Source: Chamaelirium japonicum
Taxonomy: Eukaryota; Streptophyta; Magnoliopsida; Liliales; Melanthiaceae
Assembly (NCBI GenBank): GCA_947650365.1
Contig: OX393550.1
Location: 120,079,874 to 120,143,873 of the forward strand
DNA: 64,000 nucleotides
Reading direction: 5' to 3'
Shown here: positions 40,840 through 52,471 of the stretch, in pieces
Numbering within the stretch: position 1 is the stretch's first letter
Layout: each line of letters begins with the position of its first letter
Notes under the pieces: generated by a model
What the model was told of the DNA's origin: nothing
The model's database searches: none
The model's input: only the letters and a program-made list of their open reading frames with translations
Position numbers and translations under genes: made by a program

Positions 40840-43800
40840 TTAATTTGTTTGGTGATTGAGCCGTCGCAGTCCGATGCCGTACACCATCTTCTGGAAAGTA
40901 GACTTGGGCAAAGCTTTGGTGAAAAGATCCGCAAGATTGTCGCTTGACCGTACTTGCTTGACTTCAATCTCCCTTTTCTTCTGAAGTTCGTGGGTGTAGA
41001 AAAACTTTGGTGAGATGTGCTTTGTTCGATCTCCCTTGATGAAGCCAGCTTGAATTTGAGCAATACATGCGGCATTATCTTCGTGGATAACTGTCGGCTC
41101 TTTGGTAACGGATGCCAACTAGCAACTGCTTCTGATATGCTGCACAAGTGACCTCAACCATACGCATTCTCTACTTGCTTCATGCAGGGCTAATATTTCA
41201 GCATGGTTCAATGATGTGGCCACAAGTGTTTGTTTGGTCGATCTCCAAGAAATAGCTGCATTGTTATTCAAAAATACATACCCTGTTTGGGATCGACCCT
41301 TATGGGGGTCAGAGAGAAAACCTGAATCTGCATAACCAATCAAGTGAGGAGTACCACAAGAATAAAACAATCCCATATCAGTGGTTCCTCGCAAATATCT
41401 AAATATTTGTTTTATTCCATTCCAATGCCTAAGAGTTGGTTCTGAACTGTATCTAGCCAATAGATTAACAGAAAAACATATATCTGGTCTAGTACATTGA
41501 GCTAAATACAATAAAGCACCAATAGCACTTAAATACGGTTTTTCAGAACCAAAAATAGTTTCATGTTCCTCTTTAGGTTTAAATGGATCTTTATGAATAT
41601 CAAGAGGTCTAACTACCATGGGAGTGCTTAGTGGGTGACATTTATCCATATTAAATTTCTTTAACAAATTTTCAGTATATAAGGATTGATGTACTAAAAT
41701 CCCACTAGAGCTACGCTCGATCTGCAGACCGAGACAAAACTTAGTATCACTAAGTTCTTTCATTTCAAACTCCCTTTTTAGATAATCAAAAGTTTTCTTG
41801 AGCTCTTCAGGAGTCCCAATCAAGTTTATGTCATCCACATAAACTGCAATTATAGTAAATCCATTTTCTGATTTCTTTATGAAAACGCATGGGCATATGG
41901 GATCATTCTTATAACCTTCCCTAGACAAGTATTCACTAAGGCGATTGTACCACATCCTTCCGGATTGCTTCAGGCCGTACAATGCTCGTCTTAGTTTTAT
42001 CGAGTGCGCACTCTTTGATGTTGCTTTAGGCAACTTGAATCCTTCTGGGACTTTTAATGTTGCTTCAGGCAACTTGAATCCTTCTGGGATTTTTAATGTT
42101 GCTTCAGGCAACTTGAATCCTTCTGGGATTTTCATATAAATATCTGTGTCTAGGTTCCCGTATAGGTATGCCGTTACGACATCCATTAGTCTCATCTCTA
42201 GTTTTTCAGAAACTGTGAGACTAATGAGATATCTAAATGTAACTATATCCATAACAGGGGAATAGGTCTCTTCATAATCAATCCCGGGTTTCTGCAGGAA
42301 TCCCTGTGCTACAAGCCTTGCCTTATATCTAGCGATTTCATTATTTTCATTTCTTTTCCTTACAAACACCCATTTGAAACCTACAGGGTTTACATTATTT
42401 GGTGTTTGTACTATAGGTCCAAATACTCCACGTTTCTTGAGAGATTCAAGTTCAGCTTGAATAGCTTCTCTCCATTTTGGCCAATCAGTTCTATGTTGAC
42501 ATTCATATATACTACGTGGTTCATTATCTTCATCATCGCCCTTTGTTATTTCAGTAGCTACTTTGTATGCAAATATGTCATCGATGACTATTTCCTTTCG
42601 GTCCCAAATTTCACCCCTCATATGGAATATTGAGCTCTCATTATTTGGTACCGGTACCTTATCCATAATCACTGCAGGGATCTCTTCAGGACTTTGAGGG
42701 AAATTTAGCCGTTGGGAAATATTTTCTTCTGGAAAAATATGGTCCTTAATTTCTTCTGAAGCATTATGACCAGGTTCTTCTGGAACCTTAACTTCTTCTG
42801 GAGTTTTAGGGCATGATTTCTTATTCAACTTCCTCTTCCAGGGAACTGAATCTTTGGAACCTATAGGTCTGCCACGTTTCTGACGTGCAGCAGTTTCATT
42901 AGTGGGAGTTGGAATATTAATTCTTGCAGGTACATTCTTGGTTGGAACAAACGACTTAGTTACATTAGTTGCATCATTGAAGGCATCAGGTAATTGATTT
43001 GCAATATCTTGCAAATACAAAATCCTTTTTACTTCTACCTCACATTGGGGAGATCTAGGATCTAGATGAGACATAGTGGAAGTATTCCACGATAATTCAC
43101 GCCGTTCTTCGGGAACAGGTCGTTGCCTAGAAACTTCTTTATTTCCCCCTAACGGCGGGAAGACTGTCTTATCGAAATGACAATATGCAAATCTAGCAGT
43201 AAATAGATCACCTGTTAAGGGTTCTAAGAATCTTATGATTGAAGGTGAGTCAAAACCGATATAAATCCCCAATCTACGTTGGGGACCCATCTTAGTTCTA
43301 TTTGGAGGGGGAATAGGGACATGTATAGCACATCCAAACTTTCTGAGATGAGATATATTAGGCTGAATACCTGACACAAGTTGTGCAGGAGAAAAATTAT
43401 GGTATGAAGTAGGTCTGAGTCTAACAAGATTAGCAGCATGCAAGATAGCATGCCCCCATGCAGAAATTAGAAGTCTGGATTGTAAGAGTAATGGTCTAGC
43501 TATTAATTGCAAGCGCTTGATAAAAGCTTCAACAAGGCCATTCTGGGTGTGGACATGGGGGACAGAATGTTTGACTTCTATTCCGATGGATGTGCAGAAG
43601 TCATTGAAGATTTTAGAAGAGAATTCAGCTGCATTATCCAATCGGATAGATTTGATAGGGTTATCAGGAAAACTAGCTCTAAGTTTGATAATCTGGGATA
43701 ATAATCTAGCAAATGCTAAATTTCTAGTGGAGAGTTGGCTCACGTATGACCATCTAGTAGATGCATCTATTAGGACCATAAAATATCTAAATGGACCACT

Positions 43801-44484
43801 AGGAGGGTGTATAGGACCACATATATCACCTTGAACCCTCTGCAGGAAGGTAGGTGATTCTGTCTCTATTTTCTTAAAAGAAGGTCTAGTGATTAACTTC
43901 CCTTGGGAACAAGGGTCACAAAAATAGTCATTTGGAAAAGTCAAACTTCGATTATTAAGAGGATGATCATAGGAATTGTAAATGATCTTTCTAAGCATAC
44001 CTGACCCTGGGTGACCTAATCTATCATGCCAAAGGACCAAATCTTCAGGATTTGGAAACTTCTGGTTCAAGTGGGTGGCATAGGACTCCATAACCCCAAT
44101 GTGGGTAAAGTATAACCCTAAAGATAGGGTTGAGCATTTTTCTAGTATTGAAATATGCTCTCCGTTTTTAGATGTGATGCGGAGGTATTCTAGATTGCCT
44201 TCATTTGTAGTTTCTAAATGATATCCATTTGCTCGGATGTCTTTGAAACTCAGTAAATTTCTTCTGGAATTTTCTGAGTATAGAGCATCCTTAATTAGCA
44301 AATGAGTACCATTAGGTAAAAGTATATGGGCTCTTCCGGACCCTGTAACTATGTCAATAGGGCCAGCCACTGTAGTAACCATACGTGAATTATATTCAAT
44401 ATTTGTAAAGAATTTTCTGTGTTTCAGTATGATATGTGTTGTTGCACTATCTATCAGGCAAATCTCTTTGCAGTTGGTTATCAT
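40840..44484 (-). pseudogene. pol: copia pol (protease, integrase, RT, RNase H), one internal stop
   Basis: A single minus-strand frame of 1214 codons is broken only by TAG at 41121-41119, late in RNase H; the frame continues to LRRLNHQTN. Domains: aspartic protease near the start (DSATTH, residues 12-17); GAG-pre-integrase with WHDRLGHPG and FCDPCSQGKL; integrase core with D (GDICGP), D (RLDNAAEF) and E (NGLVEAFIKR); RT with KARLVAQGFLQKPGIDY, a YVDD active site and ALYGLKQSGRMWY; RNase H with AEILALHEAS and, after the stop, HEDNAACI. Three tandem copies of a 39-bp unit (KIPEGFKLPEATL) lie in RT at about 42010-42136; most family members have one. The stop could be a CAG-to-TAG change. Confidence 0.93.
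42016..42136. repeat. 39-bp tandem triplication inside the copia RT
   Basis: Three near-identical copies contain AACTTGAATCCTTCTGGGA and AATGTTGCTTCAGGC. The length is a multiple of three, so the frame is kept. Confidence 0.92.
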
Positions 44485-44769
44485 TCCTAAATGATAAGTT
44501 ATGAGTCAATAAATACCATAAGAGAAGTATCAATGATAAAACTTACTAACACAATTTCTAAGTAAAATCACCAGAACGATAATATAAATTGATAATATCC
44601 AATAGAATATAAAAATTACTCAACAATGTCTGACAGAATAAAAACTACTGAGTAATGTCTGACTGGAAATAAAAACTACTTAGTAATGTTTGACAGGAAA
44701 TAAAGACTACTTAGCAATGTCTGACGGAATAAATAAAAGAAAAACTAAAGTCTTCAGAGATCCCAAGAT
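44485..44769 (-). other. Spacer between copia gag and pol, with four tandem repeats
   Basis: About four copies of a 30-32 bp unit containing ACTACT-AGTAATGTCTGAC lie at about 44615-44730. On the minus strand the spacer ends with TTATCATTTAG just before the pol ATG, which resembles a splice acceptor. Gag and pol are thus not one continuous frame. Confidence 0.75.
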
Positions 44770-45846
44770 TCAGGGATTTAATGTGCCATCGTCTAACTCA
44801 TCAAAGTAGTCTGAACTGTCCAGGTACGATGTCTTCAGGGCATCGGTCTGTTTGTGGTAATCTTCAGGCCACTCATTGTTATCTTTATTCATATTTGTCT
44901 CTGCAGGTATCCCTGTACTTTTGTACTTATTCTTCTCATGTTTGCTAGCACGGTAGTTTCTGGACCAGTGTCCTTCCTTTCCACATTCAAAACATATGTC
45001 CCTCTTATCTTCAGGTTTAGAGGGATTATTCTTTTCTGGATTCTGAGGAGCGATCCACTTATTTTTAAAGTGTGTGTCCTTCCTAGGACCATAATAATCA
45101 TCTCTTCGAGGATGATTCTGACGTCCACCTCTTCCAGGGTGATTTCTACCTCTTCCAGGGTAGTTATTGCGCCCTCCTCTGCCGTGTCTTCCACCTCTCC
45201 TTCCTCTGCCTCTACCTCTACCTCTACCTTGGTAGAAATCATTGGCATTTGCTTCTGGCAATGCCAATGATCCAGTGGGTCTGGAATTATGATTCTTTAC
45301 CAGTAGGGTATTATGTTCTTCAGCGATCAGGAGAACCTCTATGAGTTCCGAGTACTTCTGGTACTTCATCCCCCTGTATTGCTGTTGTAAAATAATGTTA
45401 TTTGGGTGGAAGGTAGAGAGTGTTTTATCGATCATCTGAGCATCATCTATTTTCTCCTCACAGAGCTTCAGCTTGCTGACGATGTTGAGTAACTTCGAGT
45501 TGAACTCAGCCACAGTCTTGAAGTCCTGGAACCTGAGGGTGATCCATTCGCTCTTTGCTGCTGGCAAAGTGATCATCTTCTGGTGATCGTAGCGTTCCTT
45601 GAGTACCTTCCAGAGATCTGCTGGATCTACTATGTTCATATATTCATTCTTTAGATCTTCGTGTATGTGGTGCCTAAGGAAGATGAGGGCTTTAGCTTTT
45701 TCATCTGGTTTCAATCCATTCTTCTCTTCTAGAGCTTTCTCTAAGTTCTTCGCTTGTAGATGTAGCAAACTATCTACTCGCCAATTCAGAAAATTGCTTC
45801 CATTGACATTTAATGCATGGAAGTCTAATTTTGTAATGTTCGACAT
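44770..45846 (-). CDS. gag: copia gag polyprotein, 358 aa, open
   Basis: The ATG at 45846 starts MSNITKLDFHALNVNGSNFL and the frame is open to TAA at 44770. Residues about 10-200 fit the copia-type gag domain (UBN2), including NWRVDSLLHLQAK and ADLWKVLKERYDHQK. Residues about 208-255 are RGR/GGR repeats, likely RNA-binding. The zinc knuckle near residue 287 reads CFECGKEGHWSRNY: the fourth ligand, normally Cys, is Tyr, so zinc binding is probably weakened. The protein would form the virus-like particle that packages element RNA. Confidence 0.9.
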   Translation of the reverse strand: MSNITKLDFHALNVNGSNFLNWRVDSLLHLQAKNLEKALEEKNGLKPDEKAKALIFLRHHIHEDLKNEYMNIVDPADLWKVLKERYDHQKMITLPAAKSEWITLRFQDFKTVAEFNSKLLNIVSKLKLCEEKIDDAQMIDKTLSTFHPNNIILQQQYRGMKYQKYSELIEVLLIAEEHNTLLVKNHNSRPTGSLALPEANANDFYQGRGRGRGRGRRGGRHGRGGRNNYPGRGRNHPGRGGRQNHPRRDDYYGPRKDTHFKNKWIAPQNPEKNNPSKPEDKRDICFECGKEGHWSRNYRASKHEKNKYKSTGIPAETNMNKDNNEWPEDYHKQTDALKTSYLDSSDYFDELDDGTLNP

Positions 45847-47100
45847 CTGAAGATTTAATGAATATTAACATTAATTACTATGATTACCATATTCAACATG
45901 TGAGTATGTAGAGACATATTATAGAAAACAATTTGACATATCAAGTACAAAGCCTATTAATACTGGGTATTAATAGGGTCCTTTAGAAACCACTTGCCAA
46001 GGTAGAGCGGGTTCTATGGAACCGTCATGCGCCTTGCCAAGCTTTTCTAAAAGGTTCTAATTACCAAAAGTACATTTAAAGAAGAAAATAACAACTTATG
46101 CACATGGAATATGTAAGGAAACACAAGATATAAGTGCATCGTAAAGTCTGTTACAATTAAGGACAATTTAGTCCTTATTTGTAAAGCAGATATTACATAT
46201 TGGTCCCTTAGGGGCTAAACAGTTAAATACATAAACAATGTATATGAAATAGCAAAATCTGACCGTACCGATGCGTCCGGAATAGTTCGGATACCCAAAA
46301 TCCATATATGGATCGAGCAATTTGGCTATAGATCGGTCTTACAAAAGAGTATTTTAATAAATGGTGTATATCAAAACAGGCAATTAAATATATATGAGTG
46401 CGTATAAGGATGGACGGGTCAGATCTGTAATTGCAGTCTGACCTGAACCTGCTATATTAAGCAGTCGGGTCGGGTCTGCTGTATAATGGTCGGGTCGGGT
46501 CTGTACTATGCATTCGGGTCGGGCCTGATAGGTTAAATATATATTTGGGTGTACACAAACCAAAAAGGGTGGGTGGTTATATCTCATCATCTCTTTAATA
46601 ACATCATGAGATGAAATAACAGAGATGAGATAACATAGGCTCTCTCTCTTCTCTCTCTCTTCTCTCGCTCTGATACCGTGTTGGTCTGTTCGGTAAAACA
46701 GGGCTCTCTCTCTCGCTCTCTCATGCTCTTGTGAGCACGTTAGGGTCTCGGGGTACTCCCGATCGGGTGGATCGGAGTGGGTCCGGCAAGCGAGGTGGCC
46801 GGTGGCGGAGCCGGGTGTCTTCTCGCCGATGCGGTTTTGCCCGGAGCCATAGTAGAAGCAACAAAGGGGGTCTGGAGCGTACCTCTTCGCCGGGATGACG
46901 ACGTAGGTCTTGGCTTCGGCCCTCGATCTCTTGTTTCTGCTCTCTCTCTCTCTTCTCTATTCGGTTCCACTTGATCAGAGCCGGAGTCGGGTCGCCGCCG
47001 CGATGGTCTCTCTCTCTGCGATGGGGTCGGACGGCAGGGTCGTGCAACTCCGATCTCCCTTCTCTCTCTCGGCCCGGTTTGAGAACTCGTGCTGATAACG
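45847..47100 (-). other. 5' leader of the copia element
   Basis: No convincing ORF. Next to the LTR the minus strand reads CGTTATCAGCACGAG, the likely primer-binding region. A second tRNA-Met-like word CGGTATCAGAGCG occurs 420 bp farther in (46667-46679). CGGGTCGGGTCTG repeats lie at 46460-46520, and CT-rich tracts at 46640-46720 and 46935-47070. Confidence 0.6.

Positions 47101-47842
<742 letters not shown>

Positions 47843-47891
<49 letters not shown>
47843..47891. repeat. (TA)n tract
   Basis: About 24 TA units, then the plus-strand copia-like LTR region. Confidence 0.96.
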
Positions 47892-47896
<5 letters not shown>

Positions 47897-48244
47897 GTTT
47901 GGTTCTGTTACGATAAAGAGTACCGTTGTAGTCAAAACCACTACTATCATCCATTCCCACATGCTTAGGCATGAAAGGTATGTTTCTAAACTCTTTGAGA
48001 TAATACTTTTTGCTTTGGTGATTAGGGTTTGGGTACAGGACTAGCTAACACACACATTACATAGTTCCGTTTGATCTTTTTTATCGTTTTAGTTCTTACA
48101 TGCATGTTCATTTTAGTTTAAATATTAAAGATGATGGGCATCTATTTTAGACAATAAATGACCACATTGGTATATTAGACTTCAACATTTTACCTTTCTC
48201 AGAACATAGGCCAATGCCCTACATTTAGTATGTGTTTAGTAGGC

Positions 48245-48620
48245 TAGTCGTGTATATGACTGTGGCTTAGTCTTGAGGTGAGCATAAGTTCTCTCTATGA
48301 GACTAAAGTCGTGCGCACTACTTTGTTTTAGACTATTTTGCTCAAATTGGTATTCTATCTAGACTTAAGTCATGCACATGACTTTTATAAGTCATGCGCA
48401 CGATCCTAATCGGCCACACACCATTTGATGTCCATCTTAGCCCCCATATGGGACGGTCCTATAGCAAGGAGACACGTTGGAAAGGTGTGCGCACAACTTT
48501 AAATTCGTGCGCACAACACATTCTAGAACATACTGAAAGAGTTAAGTTGGTAGACTTAGCCAATTATGTTCCACCACGTGTTGGTCATGCGCATGACTGT
48601 AGGGTCGTGCGCACGACTTG
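48245..48620. promoter_or_regulatory. Cluster of about eight palindromic motifs (GTCRTGCGCAYGAC) in U3
   Basis: Copies or close variants near 48247, 48309, 48370, 48390, 48487, 48507, 48584 and 48605, with core TGCGCA or TGCACA. The nearest lies about 80 bp upstream of the TATA box. The spacing looks like an enhancer with repeated binding sites; the factor is unknown. Confidence 0.6.
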
Positions 48621-48690
48621 GCTATAACAGACCCTTAAGATAAGAATCTATCTCTTGGTATTAGCCTCTACCTAAGGGCTCCCTTGGGCT

Positions 48691-48699
48691 ATAAATAGC
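48691..48699 (+). promoter_or_regulatory. Predicted TATA box of the second copia-like LTR
   Basis: GGGCTATAAATAGCTC is a strong plant TATA context, with transcription expected near 48725. Confidence 0.7.
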
Positions 48700-49789
48700 T
48701 CACCCCTACACCCTTCAGCTACTAATGAGTTTTTTATTTTATGGGAGAAATTAGAAGAGGGCTTTTAAGGTTTTAGTAAGTTCATCCATGAACTCCATCT
48801 TATCTTATTTCCCTTCTCCCTCTCTTTTTAACCTTTCATTAGTTCCATTTCCATAGGGGTTGCACTCATCCTTTGCATAGTCTCTTGAGTGTCTTCCAAC
48901 ACCTTGAGATCATATAAAGAAGATAGGGCAAGGCTATACTATGATCCAAAGTGTCATCCAATAACTGGATTCTTGCTAGTGCTTAAGGTTTTTTGTGGTT
49001 TGAGTTCTTTGAAGTTACTAGGCCTAGAAGCATATATCCAAGGTCTTGAAAGAGATCAAGATTACCTTTTACCTTAGTCACTTCTTAGATCCAATTGTTC
49101 TTCTTATTTTTGCTCTGACTTCCCTCACTTCACAAGCACACACTAAGTGTGTTCCCACCGTCTTGTGGAAGGCTCTTGTGAAAGTGCTTCGTGACGCCAT
49201 TCATGTCAAGCGCCCATAGCGACACCACTCGCTTTAGGGACCACTTTTGGAATGGAAATAAGCGGAGAAGAGGTGTGAAAAAGCAGGCACAAGAGTCAGC
49301 TCAGCTCAGCACCTATGAAGTGAGAGCGCCGCCTCTACTTCACCATCATTGTGAGTCACAGATCTAGGGGGCTAAAGGCACCTATGAAGTGAGAGCGCCA
49401 TTTCTACTTCATTGAAGACGCAGGTCACGGACCTAGGGGCTAGGGGGTAATCTCTGTGTAGTCACTTTTAGCTTACTTGTAACCTTGTTTGCTACTTCAT
49501 TAGGGAAGCTAGACCCCTCTGTATGAAGGGTCTAGGCTCAGGTTTGACCGGATGGTAGTTTTGATCCTTGTTAAGGGTTTCCACCTCAGAATTGCTTGTG
49601 TATGCTTTTTCGCGTCATTTCTCGTTGATCACAACTCTTAACTTCCGCAAGCTTTAGATGTGCGATCTAACCCATGCTTGCATCTGCCCGTTGTGGGGCA
49701 TACCAACTAGCTTCGTCTAGTTGGTCATATAGTGCATGGTGCTTAGCTAGCCAAGCATAGCTTAGCTAAGCTATTTAGAAAATTTCATT

Positions 49790-49802
49790 TGGTATCAGCA
49801 CG
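49790..49802 (+). other. Primer-binding site of the second copia-like element
   Basis: TGGTATCAGCACG follows two bases after the CA of the LTR and starts with the iMet-type TGGTATCA. Confidence 0.75.
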
Positions 49803-50112
49803 GGTCTCTCTTGTTGGAGCTAACACTCCTAGGGTAGGATCCGTGAGATTGCCGATCTATATATCGCAAGTGATTAACTTGCCGGATGCGTACAAGCGCT
49901 TTTGTGTGTGTGAGTAGCCCTCTTAAGGGTTTTGCAAAGCATATTGTATATTTTGCTTCATGTTTGGGGATCCTTTTTAGGGTGTTGTTGTTTGCCCACC
50001 CTATTAGGGCTTTTGTCTTTGCCCATCCTTTTAGGACTTTCGTTTGTGCCCCTTCGTTTAGGGCTTGTTTAATTGTGTGTTTTATTTTGTGTTTTTGCGT
50101 TACCTCATCGTG

Positions 50113-52471
50113 ATGGACTCACGGAGGCAAGAGAGTGCCATTAAGAAGCCTCCTTTGTTGGATGGCACAAATTACCCTCATTGAAAGGCAAAGATGATTG
50201 CATTCCTTCAAGGGATGAGTGAAGAGGTATATATATGTGTGCGTGATGGATGGTCCGCACCCATACTTCTTGTGTCGGAGGACGGGGTTGTTAAAGAATG
50301 CCCCAAACCTTCTAAGAATTAGGATGATAGAGAGAGAACTTAGGTGTGAATGAGTGCGAGTTTCGCCAAATTTCTATTGTCCAAACCTCAAAAGAGGCTT
50401 GTGATATTTTGACTATCACTCACAAGGGCACTTCTTTCGTGAAGGAAGCCGAGCTCCAATAGCTCTCATCTCGTTTTGAGAGCTTGGTGATGGAGGAGTA
50501 GGAGTCTTTTGATGACTTCTATTCCAAGTTGAACAATATCGTCAACTCCTCCTTTACTTTGGGCAAGCGGGTGTCTAATAATAAGATATGTCGTATGATC
50601 CTTAGATCTATTAAGATTCAAGCCGAAGGTCATAGCTATTGAAGAGACCAAGGACCTTAACAAGCTCATTCCCGAAGAGCTTATTGACAACCTTCACTCC
50701 TATGAGTTCAACTTTAGGACACCCTCTAATAACGACAAGTATATTGCGTATAATGGTTTGAATAGCGAGTGGTCCTTTTTGGATATGGGTGGAATGACTG
50801 CCATAATCTTCTCCCATTTTAAGAGGTTCATGAAGCAACACGAGGGGGAGTTTGTGTGACAGAATGATGCTCCTTGGGACCATGTCCGGGCATTCCGAGG
50901 TGAAATGGGGAAGAATCGTCCTGTGGAGGAGACCAATATCGTTTCTCCTTCAAAGGAGAGAGAACAAAACCCTACCGAATGTACTAAGCTTGCTTAGTGT
51001 TGGCTTTTGTCTATTTTCTAGGTTCTCCTGGAAGAATTTCTTCCCCCTCACCTCGAGTGAAAATAGTAAGAGCGAGCACGATGATAATAAGTATCGAGGG
51101 GATCTTAGCTTGCCCTCCATGTGCACTTTTGCCATGGGCGAGGGCAATAGAGTTAGGAAGCTCAACAAGGAGCGTGAGGATAGTGTGTATGTGTTAGCCT
51201 CCGAGAAAGAGGTTGCCCTCAAGGAAAGTGAGGAGGCATGTGTTCTCACTCGAGAACAATGCCTGGAAATTTTGACCCTCAAGGAGAAAGTGAGGTTTCT
51301 AGAAGCCGAACATGCCCAAGGGGCTTCTTGCATAGTTGAGAAGTCGGCTCTAGATTTGAGGGCCAAGCACCTTAATGATATTCTCAAAGTTGAGAAAGGT
51401 GAGAAGGACGTTGCTTTGGCTAAGGTTGAAATGTTGGAGAAAGTATTAAAAGAATATTCGTTGAAGAAATATAAATTTGATACTAGCTCCATCCATTTAA
51501 CAAAATTTTTAGAGGTCCAAAAGCGTGTCCACGACAAGCGTGGTATTGGTTATGGTAGCAAAAGTAATACCCGAACCATAGCTCAAACCATGCTTGCTAG
51601 TAGCTCTTGCCCCCCATTACTAAGAGCACTAATCCTATTACTTCAACTCCTTTGGCCTCTTTTGGCAAAGGAGTATATATGTGCTCTTGGTGTGGGAAGA
51701 AGGGACACCTTAACTTTAGACTTTGGGGGAGGTATGCTGTGGAAGCTTTTAGGAAGAGACAGTCAGTGAGGGGGAGTGGTTTTGGCAAGTCTAGTACCTC
51801 ACATGAGGAGCCAAGGATTTCTAAAGGGAAAGTCTTTCTTAGAAAGCTTAGTGTCACTTATGTAGCCACTCACTCCTATAACCGTGACAGCTTCATACCC
51901 ACTTGCTATTTTTGTGACGAGAAGGGGCATAACCGCCCTCGTTGCTTCAAGCTAAAGAAGTTCTCTAGTCCTCCTTCCTTGCATTTTGGTTCCTACCCTC
52001 ACCATGGGGTAGATGTGGTTGACTGTTTGACTACACCTAGGAAAGGTGTTAGTCTTCCTTCTCCACCCACGTTAGGCGTGTCTCATTTTTACCCACACCA
52101 CGGTCATTTCGATATCCTCCTTTCCCTCCATCGCCTTTTAAGGCAAAGAGTTTTGGTTCTTTGCCCAAGAGGCGAGGTCTTTCACCTTCTTCTTCACCCA
52201 CGTCGTTATATGTTAGTGCCCCGAAGGGCACTTTTGAGTGGGTTAGGAAAGGGGTTTTGGACACTGTACAAGGCTCTCATTCTGAGGGACTTTTAGGAGC
52301 CATATTTCCTAGTGGTCACACCATAGCCTTGATACCTCCTCATAGTCCTTCTTGTAACCTTTCTATTCCTTGCGAGCTTGGTGAGTCAAGGAAGAAAATC
52401 GAAGCCACAAGGGTTCCTAAGAAAATTGTGAACCTTATAGCTTCCCCTTCTTCTTTGGCTTCCATCCCTTA
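50113..52471 (+). pseudogene. gag: gag of the second copia-like element, decayed
   Basis: The ATG at 50113 starts MDSRRQESAIKKPPLLDGTN, the typical beginning of this gag type. The conserved Trp in the next motif is a TGA stop (PH-stop-KAKM, near 50182). Frames then shift repeatedly. The 50852-51600 part carries a Lys/Glu-rich coiled-coil-like region, then KFDTSSIHLTKFLEVQKR and DKRGIGYGSKSN. Two zinc knuckles follow: CSWCGKKGHLNFRL (near 51685), whose last Cys is lost, and CYFCDEKGHNRPRC (near 51905), complete. Typical of SIRE-like copia gag. No protease, integrase or RT follows before the next element. Confidence 0.83.

Larger units (their letters stand above)
47892..49787 (+). repeat. 5' LTR of a second copia-like element (left border uncertain)
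   Basis: The right border is set by CA at 49786-49787, just before a primer-binding site. A TATA box at 48693 and palindromic motifs upstream of it fit a U3 promoter. The left end could be the TG at 47906 or lie inside the (TA)n tract. No second LTR is in the window to confirm the borders. An 84-bp-scale duplication (CACCTATGAAGTGAGAGCGCC at 49310 and 49380) lies in U5. Confidence 0.6.
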
